Origin: Bacteroidales bacterium
GTDB taxonomy: Bacteria > Bacteroidota > Bacteroidia > Bacteroidales > Tenuifilaceae
DNA: 17,336 nt
Assembly: GCA_003531155.1 (NCBI GenBank)
Contig: DQHR01000190.1
Span: 1-17,336 of the forward strand
Direction: 5' to 3'
Numbering within the stretch: the stretch's first letter is position 1; every line of letters begins with the position of its first letter. This document shows positions 6,634 through 15,040 of the stretch, in pieces. Position numbers and translations under genes: made by a program. Below the pieces are notes generated by a model. That model was not told the origin of the DNA. It saw only the letters and a program-made list of their open reading frames with translations, and made no database searches.

Positions 6634-6777
6634 GCGGGCTTAGATTTTACTAATCCCGTTCTGCTACAGCATCTCTTAGCACTCAAAGAACGTTTAAACG
6701 AAGGTAGCAAATATTCTCTACGATTGTATCATGCTTGCATGTAGGAAATTTAAAACTTCTTCAAAAAAAACGTAGCC
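6500..6777. repeat. Long direct repeat at head of cassette B (paired with 4052-4328)
   Basis: Near-identical to 4052-4328 in the non-RHS part (6606-6777) with only a handful of differences, yet divergent in the RHS-core stretch 6552-6585. It includes a perfect palindrome CCCGCTGCAAGCGGG near 6607-6621 and the post-terminator motif at 6755-6777. The segment replaces the upstream RHS core that would be expected in an intact gene. Confidence 0.85.
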
Positions 6778-6793
6778 CTCCGATAAAATAAAA

Positions 6794-6821
6794 AAACCCG
6801 CTCTCAAAATGGAGCGGGTTT
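6794..6821 (-). terminator. Intrinsic terminator closing the expressed RHS/immunity unit
   Basis: A stem of ACCCGCTC/GAGCGGGT, extended by A-T pairs, has an 8-base interior. On the minus strand it is followed by a run of seven T and more T-rich sequence. It lies 21 bp after the stop of the 137-aa immunity gene, so all cassettes further downstream fall outside the main transcript. Confidence 0.8.
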
Positions 6822-6842
6822 CGTGTTATTTTATGTTAGTAT

Positions 6843-7256
6843 TTACCACCACTTAAAATGACCTACAACATATAGCCTGAAAAGAATGAACGTTAAAATT
6901 GGAATAGCAAAAGGTGCTACATATAAAAACGAGTCAATAAATATACGTTTGACACCTCCTGTTGCTAAATATGATGTTTCAATCATTGTAACATTGGTAA
7001 AGCGGTAATACCGAATGCCCAATGCTAGACCAGTCATTAAACCAATTGTTATAGTGAAAAGATAAGGATTTTGTTTTAATAAATTAGAAAAACTATTATC
7101 ATATAACAATCCTATAACGCAAACAATAATTATTATAAAAGTGGTGAAATAAAATCCTGTGTATAAAAAAGCACTCCATTTAGTATCACTTTCATCTTTT
7201 TTTATGCGTAATAAGAAACAATATGTTTTATAAAAGAAATAATCAAGAAGTTTCAT
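6843..7256 (-). CDS. Small four-helix membrane protein, putative immunity protein of the main RHS tip
   Basis: A 137-residue protein 95 bp downstream of the main RHS gene. Visible features are the aromatic start MKLLDYFFYKTYCFLLR, KWSAFLY entering helix 1 (about residues 28-51), helix 2 (about 66-82) followed by GIRYYRF, and a C-terminal hydrophobic pair (108-131). The plan and motifs match the 133-aa and 140-aa proteins of the silent cassettes. It has its own promoter candidate in the gap after the toxin gene and is followed by a strong terminator, so it can be made independently of the long toxin transcript, as expected of an immunity protein. The location is probably the inner membrane. 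The target it protects is unknown; a membrane-acting tip would fit, but this is inference. Confidence 0.78.
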   Translation of the reverse strand: MKLLDYFFYKTYCFLLRIKKDESDTKWSAFLYTGFYFTTFIIIIVCVIGLLYDNSFSNLLKQNPYLFTITIGLMTGLALGIRYYRFTNVTMIETSYLATGGVKRIFIDSFLYVAPFAIPILTFILFRLYVVGHFKWW

Positions 7257-7277
7257 TTATTTACATTTTTTAGATTA

Positions 7278-7309
7278 CAAACTAATACAATATTCCTTTC
7301 TTAAGCAAA
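7278..7309 (-). promoter_or_regulatory. Promoter candidate for the main immunity gene
   Basis: On the minus strand TTTG (7309-7306) is followed after exactly 20 bp by TTAGTTTG (7285-7278), one base from TAnnTTTG. It lies between the RHS stop and the immunity ATG, which it precedes by 21 bp. It would uncouple immunity expression from the toxin transcript. Confidence 0.5.
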
Positions 7310-7351
7310 CGGGAATTCTTATTAGACTATAATAGTTATCCTATGCGAATA

Positions 7352-10300
7352 TCAAGGCATAATTTTTTCGTTAAAAGGATTTAAACCATGATTTATTCTT
7401 AGGTTGTAATTCAGTAGCGCAGATTTAGATGATATATCGAAAATAGTGTAAGCTGCACCAATTTCCCAAAAAACCATACTAGCAGCATTGACAGTAAGTT
7501 CAATGCCATTCTCCCAAGAGGGATGTAAAGAAAATTTGACTCCAGAATAAAAAGCAGTCACATATCCAACAGAAGTACCTACTCGACCAAACCATTTAAA
7601 TTCATTACTAGCACTATTTAAACTAGTTTGTAGAAGATTCCAGCCACGTTTACCTTTTTCTGCAGCAGATAAAGGGTAATATTTACCACCTTTCGTTAAC
7701 CAATATCCTTCTCTAAAAAAATTACTTGCAGTGAAATGACTTCCAGCAACTGCTTCTAATCCATTGGATAATGGGTCAAAGAAGTTGTAAGCAGCATCAA
7801 GATATTTGTCCTCTCCGGGTGAGTAATTAAATTTATAATCGCTTATAAACGCCTTATTGTTAAAATTGAAATCAAACGCCATATAATAACCATTCTTTCC
7901 ATCATCAACACAAAATGAAAAGCCACCTTTATCCATCTGAAAATTAAAAATATCATCATTATCACTAAAATTGAATCCAGATACTATTTCAGATGATAAA
8001 AAATTACTAGAAACAACATCAAAATTAATAACTTTCCCTGTGGCTCTATCCACATAAGTATTGCTTTTTTCATTGTATTCATACCCTTGGCTGCCGGGAG
8101 ATCCACCAAAATTATGATCTTGATAAACAGTAGAACTTCCGTCTAAGTTTATTGTCACCCAGTTTTCTATCGTGCTGTTATAAACCCAAAATGCCCCTCT
8201 ATACCACCTGCTACCATGATTGCCCTCTATTGCGTAACACCCACTAGGATCGGAGAAGTTCACCGGGTTGGCCGCGCAGTACAGGTACGGGCTCTCGTGC
8301 TTGGTCAGCTCTGCTAAAGGATCAGGCACGCTCCAGCGGGCGATGGCGGGGTCGTACATCCGGGCGTGGAAGTTGAGCCAGCCCAGCGGGCTGCCGTACT
8401 CCTCCTTGCCGCCGAACCCGAACTTGTTCACGGCGCCGGTCTGGTAGGAGCTGAACACCAGCCCCGAGGGGTAGTAGTGCCGCGTCTCCTTCACCCTCGC
8501 CGTGCCATCGGTGCCCCGGTCGAAGGTCACCCGCACGTTGCCCTGGCTATCGGTCAGGGTGTACTCCTGCACGTAGGCGGAGTAGCCGTTGCTGTTTATG
8601 CGCCCCTCGGGCGTGCTGATGCTCTGCAGCAGGGTGCCGTCAAAGGTCAGCGGGCCGTCGTAGAGCAGGGTTTTGGTGCTCGTAGCCGTCTGCTCGACCA
8701 TCCTGAGCTTCTCGCCCGTGGCGGTGTAGGTGAACGTGAAGCGGTTCTGCGCGTCAACGCTCGCCTCGGTGGGCAGGTTGAGCACGTTATAGGTTATCTG
8801 GGCAATTCCCCGGTTTAGGTCCTGTTTCATGTTCCCGTTGCTGTCGTAAATATAGTCATTCCCGGTACTATTCAGCTCCTTAAACCCAAGATTATTTACG
8901 CTGCCGTTGGGGGCCCCGTCGGTAACGCTGTTGAGCCTGTTGCCGGAGTACGCGTAGCTGAGGTTGTCGAGCTGCGCGAAGGTGCCATCGTTCGCCCTCC
9001 CCCTTCGGGTCAGGGTTTGGATGTTCCCGTTCGCGTCGAACGAAAACGATTCGTTGTAGCCGTTTAGGTCCTGCGTAAGGTTATCCCCGCTGGCGTACAC
9101 CGCGCTGGCCAACCGCCCCTGCGCGTCGTACCGGTAGCCGTAGGCCATCTTGCTCCCCGACTTGGCGCTGCCGTTCCAGTTCACCCTCCACTCGCTGCCC
9201 GAGAGCATCCCGTCGTAGCGGGCTTGCCCCCCCACCGCTGAGAGCCCATCGGCGTAGTGCAGCTTCTGGCTGAACAGGTCGTCGGCGCTGCTGTTCACGT
9301 CGTTGATCTGCGTTAGCCAGCCGCGCAGGTTGTAGAAGTAGTCGACCTGCTGCAGCGCGTTCTCCCCGCCGAGCTTGCGCTGGGTCATCTCGCCCAGGGC
9401 GTTATAGGTGTACTTGGCTATCAGCTCGCGCGCCATCCCCCCCGGAATTTCGCGCTCGATGGTTTTTACCTGCCCGCCGTGCGTGTAGGTAAAGTAGTAG
9501 TTTAGCGTTAAGCGCACGGTACCCGCCTCGCTGTGGACGAACCGTGAGCTCACCACCTGCCCGGTAAAGCTGTAGGTGGCAAAGGAGTACTGCGTGGAGC
9601 CCCTAAACCCGTTCACGCGCTTGCTCACCAGCAGCTGCCCATCGGGGTTGTAGAAGAAGTAGCTGGTGACCCAGAGCTGGGTATCGAGCACCCGGCTGCG
9701 GGTCATGGTGAGCAGCCCCCTGGCCGAGCCCAGGGTTGTTGAGAACCCCGCGCTCATGGCGCTCGTAGCGTCCATCGTAAAGTGGTTGTCGTAGTGGTAC
9801 TCCGTAAGCACCCCATCAGCGGGTACGGTGGGGTAGGAATTCCCCAGGGTGTAGGTAGTCCCAGTAGCATACCCCTCGTACACGCTGGTGCTGCTGGCGG
9901 CAGCCAGCTGGTGCGCTTGGCGCGTGGTAGCCGATGCGAATACCCCGCTGTACGCCTTCCGCCCAAAGCGATCGTACTTCTGGAACATCCACTTGCCGTC
10001 GCGCCTCGTGTTCCCATCGCGCGAGAGGATCAGGCGGCCAACGCGGTCGTAAACGAACTCCTCGCTCCCCTTCCCCGGGATGCTCTTCTCCACCAGGCGG
10101 CCATAGTCGTCGTAGGTGTAGGCGTAGTACAACCGGCTTACGGGGTCAACCCATACGCCATCCTTCGTTTTAAGGGAGATGGAGTCGGTGTGGGTGGTGG
10201 TGCTGTTGTATACCTGCGCAATTCGTTCTGTAGCCAACGGGGGCAGCACGTAGGCTACCCGCCCCAGCTGGTCGTACACGTTGTAGGTTTTACGCCCACC

Positions 10301-11014
10301 CTGCTCGGCCATTACGGTTCGGCCCATGTTATCGATGAAGGTTTGGCTTACGAGCCCATCGGGGCTAGTCGTTTTAACAACTGTAAGCGCATTGCTTGGG
10401 TATACCCAATTGGCGTAAAAGGTTCCCGGTATCTGCCCGGGCTCTATGGTGTAAACGTTCTCTGCGCTCGTGTTGAAGCGATAGTCGTAGGTGGTCCTTT
10501 TCCCGGTCCAGGCTGCCCCTGGGCCTTCGGTCCAGAGCGGGCGCCCCAGCGGTGACGCTTCGTACTCGGAGTACGAGTAGGCCTTTGAGTCGGTCTGGAT
10601 GTTATCGGAGCTGCAGCCGTTGTAGTAGGCGCTCTGCGCCGAGGTGGGGTTTGAGATCAGGCCCTTATCGCCCATGCCCGGGAATGGCAGGTACTGCTTC
10701 TTGAGCCGACCGGTGGGGTCAAACTCGTAGGGGGTAAACACGTCGTACAAGCCGATAACGTTCATGCTGGTCTCCAGGACAGGCCGCCCCAGCGGGTCGC
10801 GGAAAACGACCTGCTCCTGCACCGCATCGGTTGGGTTGAGCCATACATCGTTCAGCCTATCGATGGGCTGCTGGGGGATAACCCGGTACGAGTACCCGTA
10901 ATCCTTTGATACCAGCTCCTTAACCTGAGCCTGAACGCTCATTGCGCTCAGGGCGATGAGAAGAGCCGTGGTTGTATATGCTATATATCCTCTATTTATC
11001 ATTTTGCTAGTCAT
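7352..11014 (-). CDS. Exported RHS/YD-repeat protein with polymorphic C-terminal tip
   Basis: A 1220-residue protein with a Sec-type signal peptide (hydrophobic ALLIALSAMSVQAQ near residues 16-30). A DUF6443-like N-terminal region follows (VVFRDPLGRPVLETSM, FTPYEFDPTGRLKKQYLPFP). Next come many YD/RHS repeats (DNMGRTVMAEQGG, YDQLGRVAYV, YDDYGRLVEKS, YDAQGRLASAVY, FDANGNIQTL). The RHS-associated core spans about residues 845-925 (YYPSGLVFSSYQTG, GWLNFHARMYDPAIARW, ending NFSDPSGC). The remaining ~295 residues are the tip: a linker with WYRGAF, WVT, GYEYNEKSNTYVDRATGK and FDVV, then a hydrophobic tail (FGRVGTSVGYVTAFYSG, FWEIGAAYTIFDI). GC content falls sharply at the core/tip seam near 8240. 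RHS shells enclose or present a C-terminal effector; this tip's activity is unrecognised. The gene follows the 1270-aa gene by 15 bp. Confidence 0.9.
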   Translation of the reverse strand: MTSKMINRGYIAYTTTALLIALSAMSVQAQVKELVSKDYGYSYRVIPQQPIDRLNDVWLNPTDAVQEQVVFRDPLGRPVLETSMNVIGLYDVFTPYEFDPTGRLKKQYLPFPGMGDKGLISNPTSAQSAYYNGCSSDNIQTDSKAYSYSEYEASPLGRPLWTEGPGAAWTGKRTTYDYRFNTSAENVYTIEPGQIPGTFYANWVYPSNALTVVKTTSPDGLVSQTFIDNMGRTVMAEQGGRKTYNVYDQLGRVAYVLPPLATERIAQVYNSTTTHTDSISLKTKDGVWVDPVSRLYYAYTYDDYGRLVEKSIPGKGSEEFVYDRVGRLILSRDGNTRRDGKWMFQKYDRFGRKAYSGVFASATTRQAHQLAAASSTSVYEGYATGTTYTLGNSYPTVPADGVLTEYHYDNHFTMDATSAMSAGFSTTLGSARGLLTMTRSRVLDTQLWVTSYFFYNPDGQLLVSKRVNGFRGSTQYSFATYSFTGQVVSSRFVHSEAGTVRLTLNYYFTYTHGGQVKTIEREIPGGMARELIAKYTYNALGEMTQRKLGGENALQQVDYFYNLRGWLTQINDVNSSADDLFSQKLHYADGLSAVGGQARYDGMLSGSEWRVNWNGSAKSGSKMAYGYRYDAQGRLASAVYASGDNLTQDLNGYNESFSFDANGNIQTLTRRGRANDGTFAQLDNLSYAYSGNRLNSVTDGAPNGSVNNLGFKELNSTGNDYIYDSNGNMKQDLNRGIAQITYNVLNLPTEASVDAQNRFTFTYTATGEKLRMVEQTATSTKTLLYDGPLTFDGTLLQSISTPEGRINSNGYSAYVQEYTLTDSQGNVRVTFDRGTDGTARVKETRHYYPSGLVFSSYQTGAVNKFGFGGKEEYGSPLGWLNFHARMYDPAIARWSVPDPLAELTKHESPYLYCAANPVNFSDPSGCYAIEGNHGSRWYRGAFWVYNSTIENWVTINLDGSSTVYQDHNFGGSPGSQGYEYNEKSNTYVDRATGKVINFDVVSSNFLSSEIVSGFNFSDNDDIFNFQMDKGGFSFCVDDGKNGYYMAFDFNFNNKAFISDYKFNYSPGEDKYLDAAYNFFDPLSNGLEAVAGSHFTASNFFREGYWLTKGGKYYPLSAAEKGKRGWNLLQTSLNSASNEFKWFGRVGTSVGYVTAFYSGVKFSLHPSWENGIELTVNAASMVFWEIGAAYTIFDISSKSALLNYNLRINHGLNPFNEKIMP

Positions 11015-11029
11015 TTTTCAGGGTTAACG

Positions 11030-14000
11030 CTAAGGGTGTACAATAATCTCGGGCTCATCAATCCGGATGGTATAATCTGTTGAAATTGATGGTGATACGC
11101 CGTCCGAAATCACACAGTTTATCACGTATAGCCCATAGGCCTCGCATTCGAATTGTTCGGATGCTCCTGCTGGGGAAAAGTTATGATCAATTGGGGTTTG
11201 AGCCACAGGGGTTGAACTTCCTGCTGGCGTGAAAGTGTACGTCCACTTTGCATGGTAGTTCCCCGTACCGTTAAATGCTGTGATTTTAACCGTTAACGGA
11301 TAATCTGAGTATGCAGTGGGGCCAACCGGAGGGTAGTAAGGATTACCATTAATATCAACGGATATAAACTCTTGGACAATGGATAAGTTGCTGTTTACTG
11401 ATAGGGTGATGCTGGCGCTTACGGATTCGACAACCTGCTGTGTACCCTTTTTATAGCTGCTGCAGGTGATTTGGTATGTCCCGCTGCTTGCATACTTATG
11501 CGATAGCTCAGCTGTTAGGGGCGTGCCATCGCCGTAGGTTACCCTATAATCGTAAAAAATCGGCTTATAGTTGGTGAGGGTAATAGCAATCCTTTCGGCA
11601 ACGTTGTAGCTGCCGTTAGGCAATTTGGTGTTGCTTATGCTAAAGGTGGGTTTTGGGTCTATCCACTCCTTAACGATGCTCGCATCGCTCTTGGGGTCGG
11701 TTTCAACGATTACGCTTGCCTCGCCCTCCTGCAGCTTCTTCCTGTTCACGGAGAGGAGCCGCAGGTTCTTATCGTGATCGCGAACGGCGACCACCTCGCT
11801 CAGCGAGTTTAGGATGTAGTAGGTGGTCCTCCCCCTGGCATCGGTTTGCCTTGTTAGCCCATAGGGGAATAGGAAGCTCCTTTCGGTAAGCATCATGCTG
11901 GGGTTTCGTTGCATGGCCTGCGCGTAGGTGGCGTTGTCGATATCCGCGAAGGTACAGCCAGAGCACTCCATCTCGGGGTACAACCCGTTGGCTGACCATT
12001 TGATGGCGTGATGAACGCCATCCTCCCCGTAGAACTCCTGAACTTTCCCCTGGCTGCTGAAGCTGACAAGGGTTTTAACGGGTTTAAGGAACTGCCCGTT
12101 GACCGCGATGGAGTAGTTGCCGCTGGGGCTTACCACGGTTGGACCAACGAAAAGGGCGGAATCTACTGGCTTAATCAGCGCGTAGTCAATGGTGGGTAGG
12201 ATGTTCTGGCTCCCCTTCTCCTCCAGCTTGCTATAGGAAAAACCTACCACCGTTTTTTGCAGCCCCTTCTTGAGGAGGGACAGCCTCTCGATGGGCGTGC
12301 TGTAATCGCCCCGCGCTCGTAAAAGTTGAATTGCAGTTATTTCGGGGGAAACATTTGGCAACTCGTTATGATAAGTATTGTAGCATAATATCTCATTCTC
12401 AGCGTTAGGAGTGCCATCTAACCCGGGTTTAAGGTATATCGTAGTACTATCTAAGCAGTTCTTTAAGTTATTATTAGCGTTGGTTATTGCTTCTGCTATT
12501 GAAGAAAAGGTATAGTCTGGCTCGAAGCAGTACTTGTACTTCTCAACGCTGCTCTCGCTGGCATTGCCGGTCTCAGCCCTTTTTACAAAGCTGTAATCGG
12601 TCCCGTCGTCAGCTTTTACATAGGAGAGTTTCGTTTTAAGGGTATTCCCTGTAGCGGTGTTGTTGGGGAGGTATACCGTTTCAGACTTGCTAACCAGCTC
12701 GCGCCACGCGCTGATAAAGTAGCTCTTGGAGGCGTGGTAGTAGTAAGTATACTGAATGGGGTGGGAGTCCTCAACCACGGATTTGTAGATGGGGTACAGC
12801 TTAAAGCTTGACTGCAGAACGGCCGACTCTAGCGCACCGTACTTGAACTCAACCTCTTTAACCCTGCCGTTGCTTTCATCAAAATCGACCGATTTAACCA
12901 GCAAGGGGTCATTGCCGAGGTTGAACAGCGAGAGCGAGCTAGCGCTAGCTTCGTTAAACAGGTAGAGGTTCCCGGTTGAGCTGCTCAGCGTGCGGAAATT
13001 TGGCATGGTGGGGACCCAGCTCAAAGTCTGGGGAAGGATGGAGGTATTCCCCCTCTCGATGGGCTGCTCGAAGTACAGGCTCGTGCCCCCTAAGCCGGCT
13101 TTCTTAACCGTAACCTTCTTGTACAAAGCCTGGGACTGGTAGGGCAGCTGTCCAACCCCGGCGTAGTGAGCTTTAATGTAGTAGCTATACGGGGAGAGCG
13201 TTCCGCTAACCAGCGGGTCGCCATCCGGGAAGTACCCAAAGGCTGGGGGCGTATGGTATAGCAGGCACCCGGAGGTCTGCGCGCTCCCATCCACGGTGTA
13301 GGTGTAGCTCTGGCTGCTAAGCGTTGCCTCCGATCCATCCTTGCTGACGATTGAGGCAACCCTTAACCCGTTGCCGCTCACCGTAACGCTTTCGAAGAGG
13401 AAATCGTTCAGCTCATAGCTGTATGTGGTGGTCAGCCCATCGGGGTTTGTGATGGATTTGAGCATCCCTGACTGGCACTTCGCCAAAACCGCGCTCCTAT
13501 CGGCGCCCGGAAGACCCGGAAGAACGGATGTTCCGGCTAAAAAGTTTAGCTTCCCGTTTAGGCTGAAAACGGTAGGGACAATGTGCGGGGTGGGGGAAAG
13601 GTTGTTGTTGCTGGCCCCGTTGTAGTAGCCCCATAGATCGCGGTTGACGGATTTCGTTGCTGGCAGGGCTTCAGGGTAGTGCTTAAATAGGTAGGTAAAC
13701 TTAACCCCAGGGGCAGAGCTAATAAAATTTATCAGCTGGAAGTCTGTGCGGGACGTAACGCTGCTCGTGTTATCCCCGCTGTACTTTAGCTCGTACGAGT
13801 ATGATGCTGTCGGGTTGAAGTTGCCATCACCCAGCGCATGGTGTATGCTAATGCCTTTTAGTGTAGGCCATTGCCCTGAAGTTAACGTGGCAAAAACAGA
13901 AACGTCTGATCTCCAGCTGTAGCTGAAATCCGCGATGGCCGCTGCAGACTTGATGTAGTTTAATCGGGGCATGCTGAACTCAGCCGTATAGCTATAGCTG

Positions 14001-14842
14001 GCTGTACCGCTCACATTGGCAAGCAGCCTATCATAGGCGATCCTGGTCTCCTTGTATTTATGCCCAATCGCGTAGTAGTCGTAAACCAGCATGGCGTTTT
14101 TTTGGCTTTTGACCGTTGAGATTAGCCAGCTTGAGGTGAACTCGGTGGCCATATTCGATAGGTTCGTCTTCACCTTCTCAAGGACGTTGAATATAGCCTC
14201 GTCGCCATTGTTGAACTTTGCAACAAAGCTAGTAATTAAGCCGCTGGTTGTTGTGAATGAGAACTTGATGTTGTTTTTTGGGAAACAGTATACTTTCCCA
14301 TCCCTGCCTATAATAAACTTTCCCTTAACGCCCATGACATCGTAGTAGAAAACGTCAGGGCCATCGTCGTACGTCAAGGTGCTCAGGTTTGCCTTGATGT
14401 AATTTATATCAGTGCTCGTGTAGCTGGTAATCTTCTTGGAGGCAAAATCGTGTATGGTGCTCGTCCTATTCAGGTAGCCCGTGGGGTAATCGTCGGGAAT
14501 GCCCATCACCACCCGGGTTATCATTCCACCCGTTTCAAGCCTCCAGCCTATCCCGGATACGGTGGGCAGCTCGTCCACCAGAATTCCGGATGCGTTGTAG
14601 GATAGCCCCAAGGTTAAAGGGCTGTTTGGGAGCGAAAAAATGGGTATGCCGATATTAGGAATCCCGCTCGCCATGGAGGGCTGGCGTTCAATCGACTTTA
14701 TTAGAGCCATCCCTTCCGTAGAGGGGGGAAGGCTTTCAATCTTTTCAAGCTGGAGTAGCTGGGCGTTTACCTCCGAGATCGCGTTAATGAATACGATCGC
14801 GAATAGCAGCAAGGCTTTGATCCTTTTAGTACGTTTACTCAT
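11030..14842 (-). CDS. Exported SpvB/RHS-like protein with C-terminal PKD domain, partner of the RHS gene
   Basis: A 1270-residue protein with a signal peptide (LLLFAIVFINAISEVNAQ). The N-terminal region IPNIGIPIFSLPNSPLTLGL, SYNASGILVDELPTVSGIGW and GGMITRVVMGIPDDYPTG has the pattern of SpvB/TcaC-like openings (gGIGWxLxxGGxItR). The middle carries YD-type elements (NPDGLTTTYSYELNDF, TDARGRTTYYILNSLSEVVAV). A PKD-like domain lies near residues 1090-1150 (YRVTYGDGTPLTAELSHKY), followed by another Ig-like segment to the end (EPEIIVHP). There is no variable tip, RHS core or SGC seam, so it is not itself a polymorphic toxin. Together with the following gene it forms an operon of a type common in Bacteroidota. 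A role in shell assembly, surface attachment or export of the RHS partner is inferred. It is GC-rich like the RHS core and unlike the flanking genes. Confidence 0.85.
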   Translation of the reverse strand: MSKRTKRIKALLLFAIVFINAISEVNAQLLQLEKIESLPPSTEGMALIKSIERQPSMASGIPNIGIPIFSLPNSPLTLGLSYNASGILVDELPTVSGIGWRLETGGMITRVVMGIPDDYPTGYLNRTSTIHDFASKKITSYTSTDINYIKANLSTLTYDDGPDVFYYDVMGVKGKFIIGRDGKVYCFPKNNIKFSFTTTSGLITSFVAKFNNGDEAIFNVLEKVKTNLSNMATEFTSSWLISTVKSQKNAMLVYDYYAIGHKYKETRIAYDRLLANVSGTASYSYTAEFSMPRLNYIKSAAAIADFSYSWRSDVSVFATLTSGQWPTLKGISIHHALGDGNFNPTASYSYELKYSGDNTSSVTSRTDFQLINFISSAPGVKFTYLFKHYPEALPATKSVNRDLWGYYNGASNNNLSPTPHIVPTVFSLNGKLNFLAGTSVLPGLPGADRSAVLAKCQSGMLKSITNPDGLTTTYSYELNDFLFESVTVSGNGLRVASIVSKDGSEATLSSQSYTYTVDGSAQTSGCLLYHTPPAFGYFPDGDPLVSGTLSPYSYYIKAHYAGVGQLPYQSQALYKKVTVKKAGLGGTSLYFEQPIERGNTSILPQTLSWVPTMPNFRTLSSSTGNLYLFNEASASSLSLFNLGNDPLLVKSVDFDESNGRVKEVEFKYGALESAVLQSSFKLYPIYKSVVEDSHPIQYTYYYHASKSYFISAWRELVSKSETVYLPNNTATGNTLKTKLSYVKADDGTDYSFVKRAETGNASESSVEKYKYCFEPDYTFSSIAEAITNANNNLKNCLDSTTIYLKPGLDGTPNAENEILCYNTYHNELPNVSPEITAIQLLRARGDYSTPIERLSLLKKGLQKTVVGFSYSKLEEKGSQNILPTIDYALIKPVDSALFVGPTVVSPSGNYSIAVNGQFLKPVKTLVSFSSQGKVQEFYGEDGVHHAIKWSANGLYPEMECSGCTFADIDNATYAQAMQRNPSMMLTERSFLFPYGLTRQTDARGRTTYYILNSLSEVVAVRDHDKNLRLLSVNRKKLQEGEASVIVETDPKSDASIVKEWIDPKPTFSISNTKLPNGSYNVAERIAITLTNYKPIFYDYRVTYGDGTPLTAELSHKYASSGTYQITCSSYKKGTQQVVESVSASITLSVNSNLSIVQEFISVDINGNPYYPPVGPTAYSDYPLTVKITAFNGTGNYHAKWTYTFTPAGSSTPVAQTPIDHNFSPAGASEQFECEAYGLYVINCVISDGVSPSISTDYTIRIDEPEIIVHP

Positions 14843-15007
14843 AGATTATCTATTTATCTTCAGTTAATTTCGTTTCAAGGGGGGTGTCTGAACTCGAACT
14901 CCTAGGGCAACGGAAAGCATAAATTTTTTGTGGCATTACGGAATTATTAAGCGCTAGCACAAGTTTTGAAACGTGTTTTCTTTTTTCCAATTTTATTATC
15001 CTTATAG

Positions 15008-15040
15008 CAAAACTATACAAGAATAGTGTAAAGCACTCAA
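15008..15040 (-). promoter_or_regulatory. Weak promoter candidate for the RHS operon
   Basis: On the minus strand TTG (15040-15038) is followed after 22 bp by TAGTTTTG (15015-15008), a full match to TAnnTTTG but with slightly long spacing. It would give a leader of roughly 160 bases before the 1270-aa gene. No better match was seen nearer the start. Confidence 0.33.

Noticed and set aside
6513..6710. 65-codon minus-strand frame across the head repeat of cassette B, possible small gene in the repeat
   Set aside because: The matching region of cassette D does not keep the frame as a separate gene, and most of the frame overlaps the RHS core in another phase.
6700..6725. TACCTTCG in the cassette head repeat as a promoter that might drive the orphan tips
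   Set aside because: The -7-like box has no TTG/TTTG at 19-21 bp upstream, and there is no ribosome binding site before the ATG.
9782..10555. 257-codon open frame on the plus strand inside the RHS gene
   Set aside because: Antisense shadow of GC-rich YD repeats; composition is repetitive V/G/P and the minus-strand RHS frame is clearly the coding one. The same holds for the other frames at 8366-8818, 9754-10017, 13090-13359 and 13425-13625.
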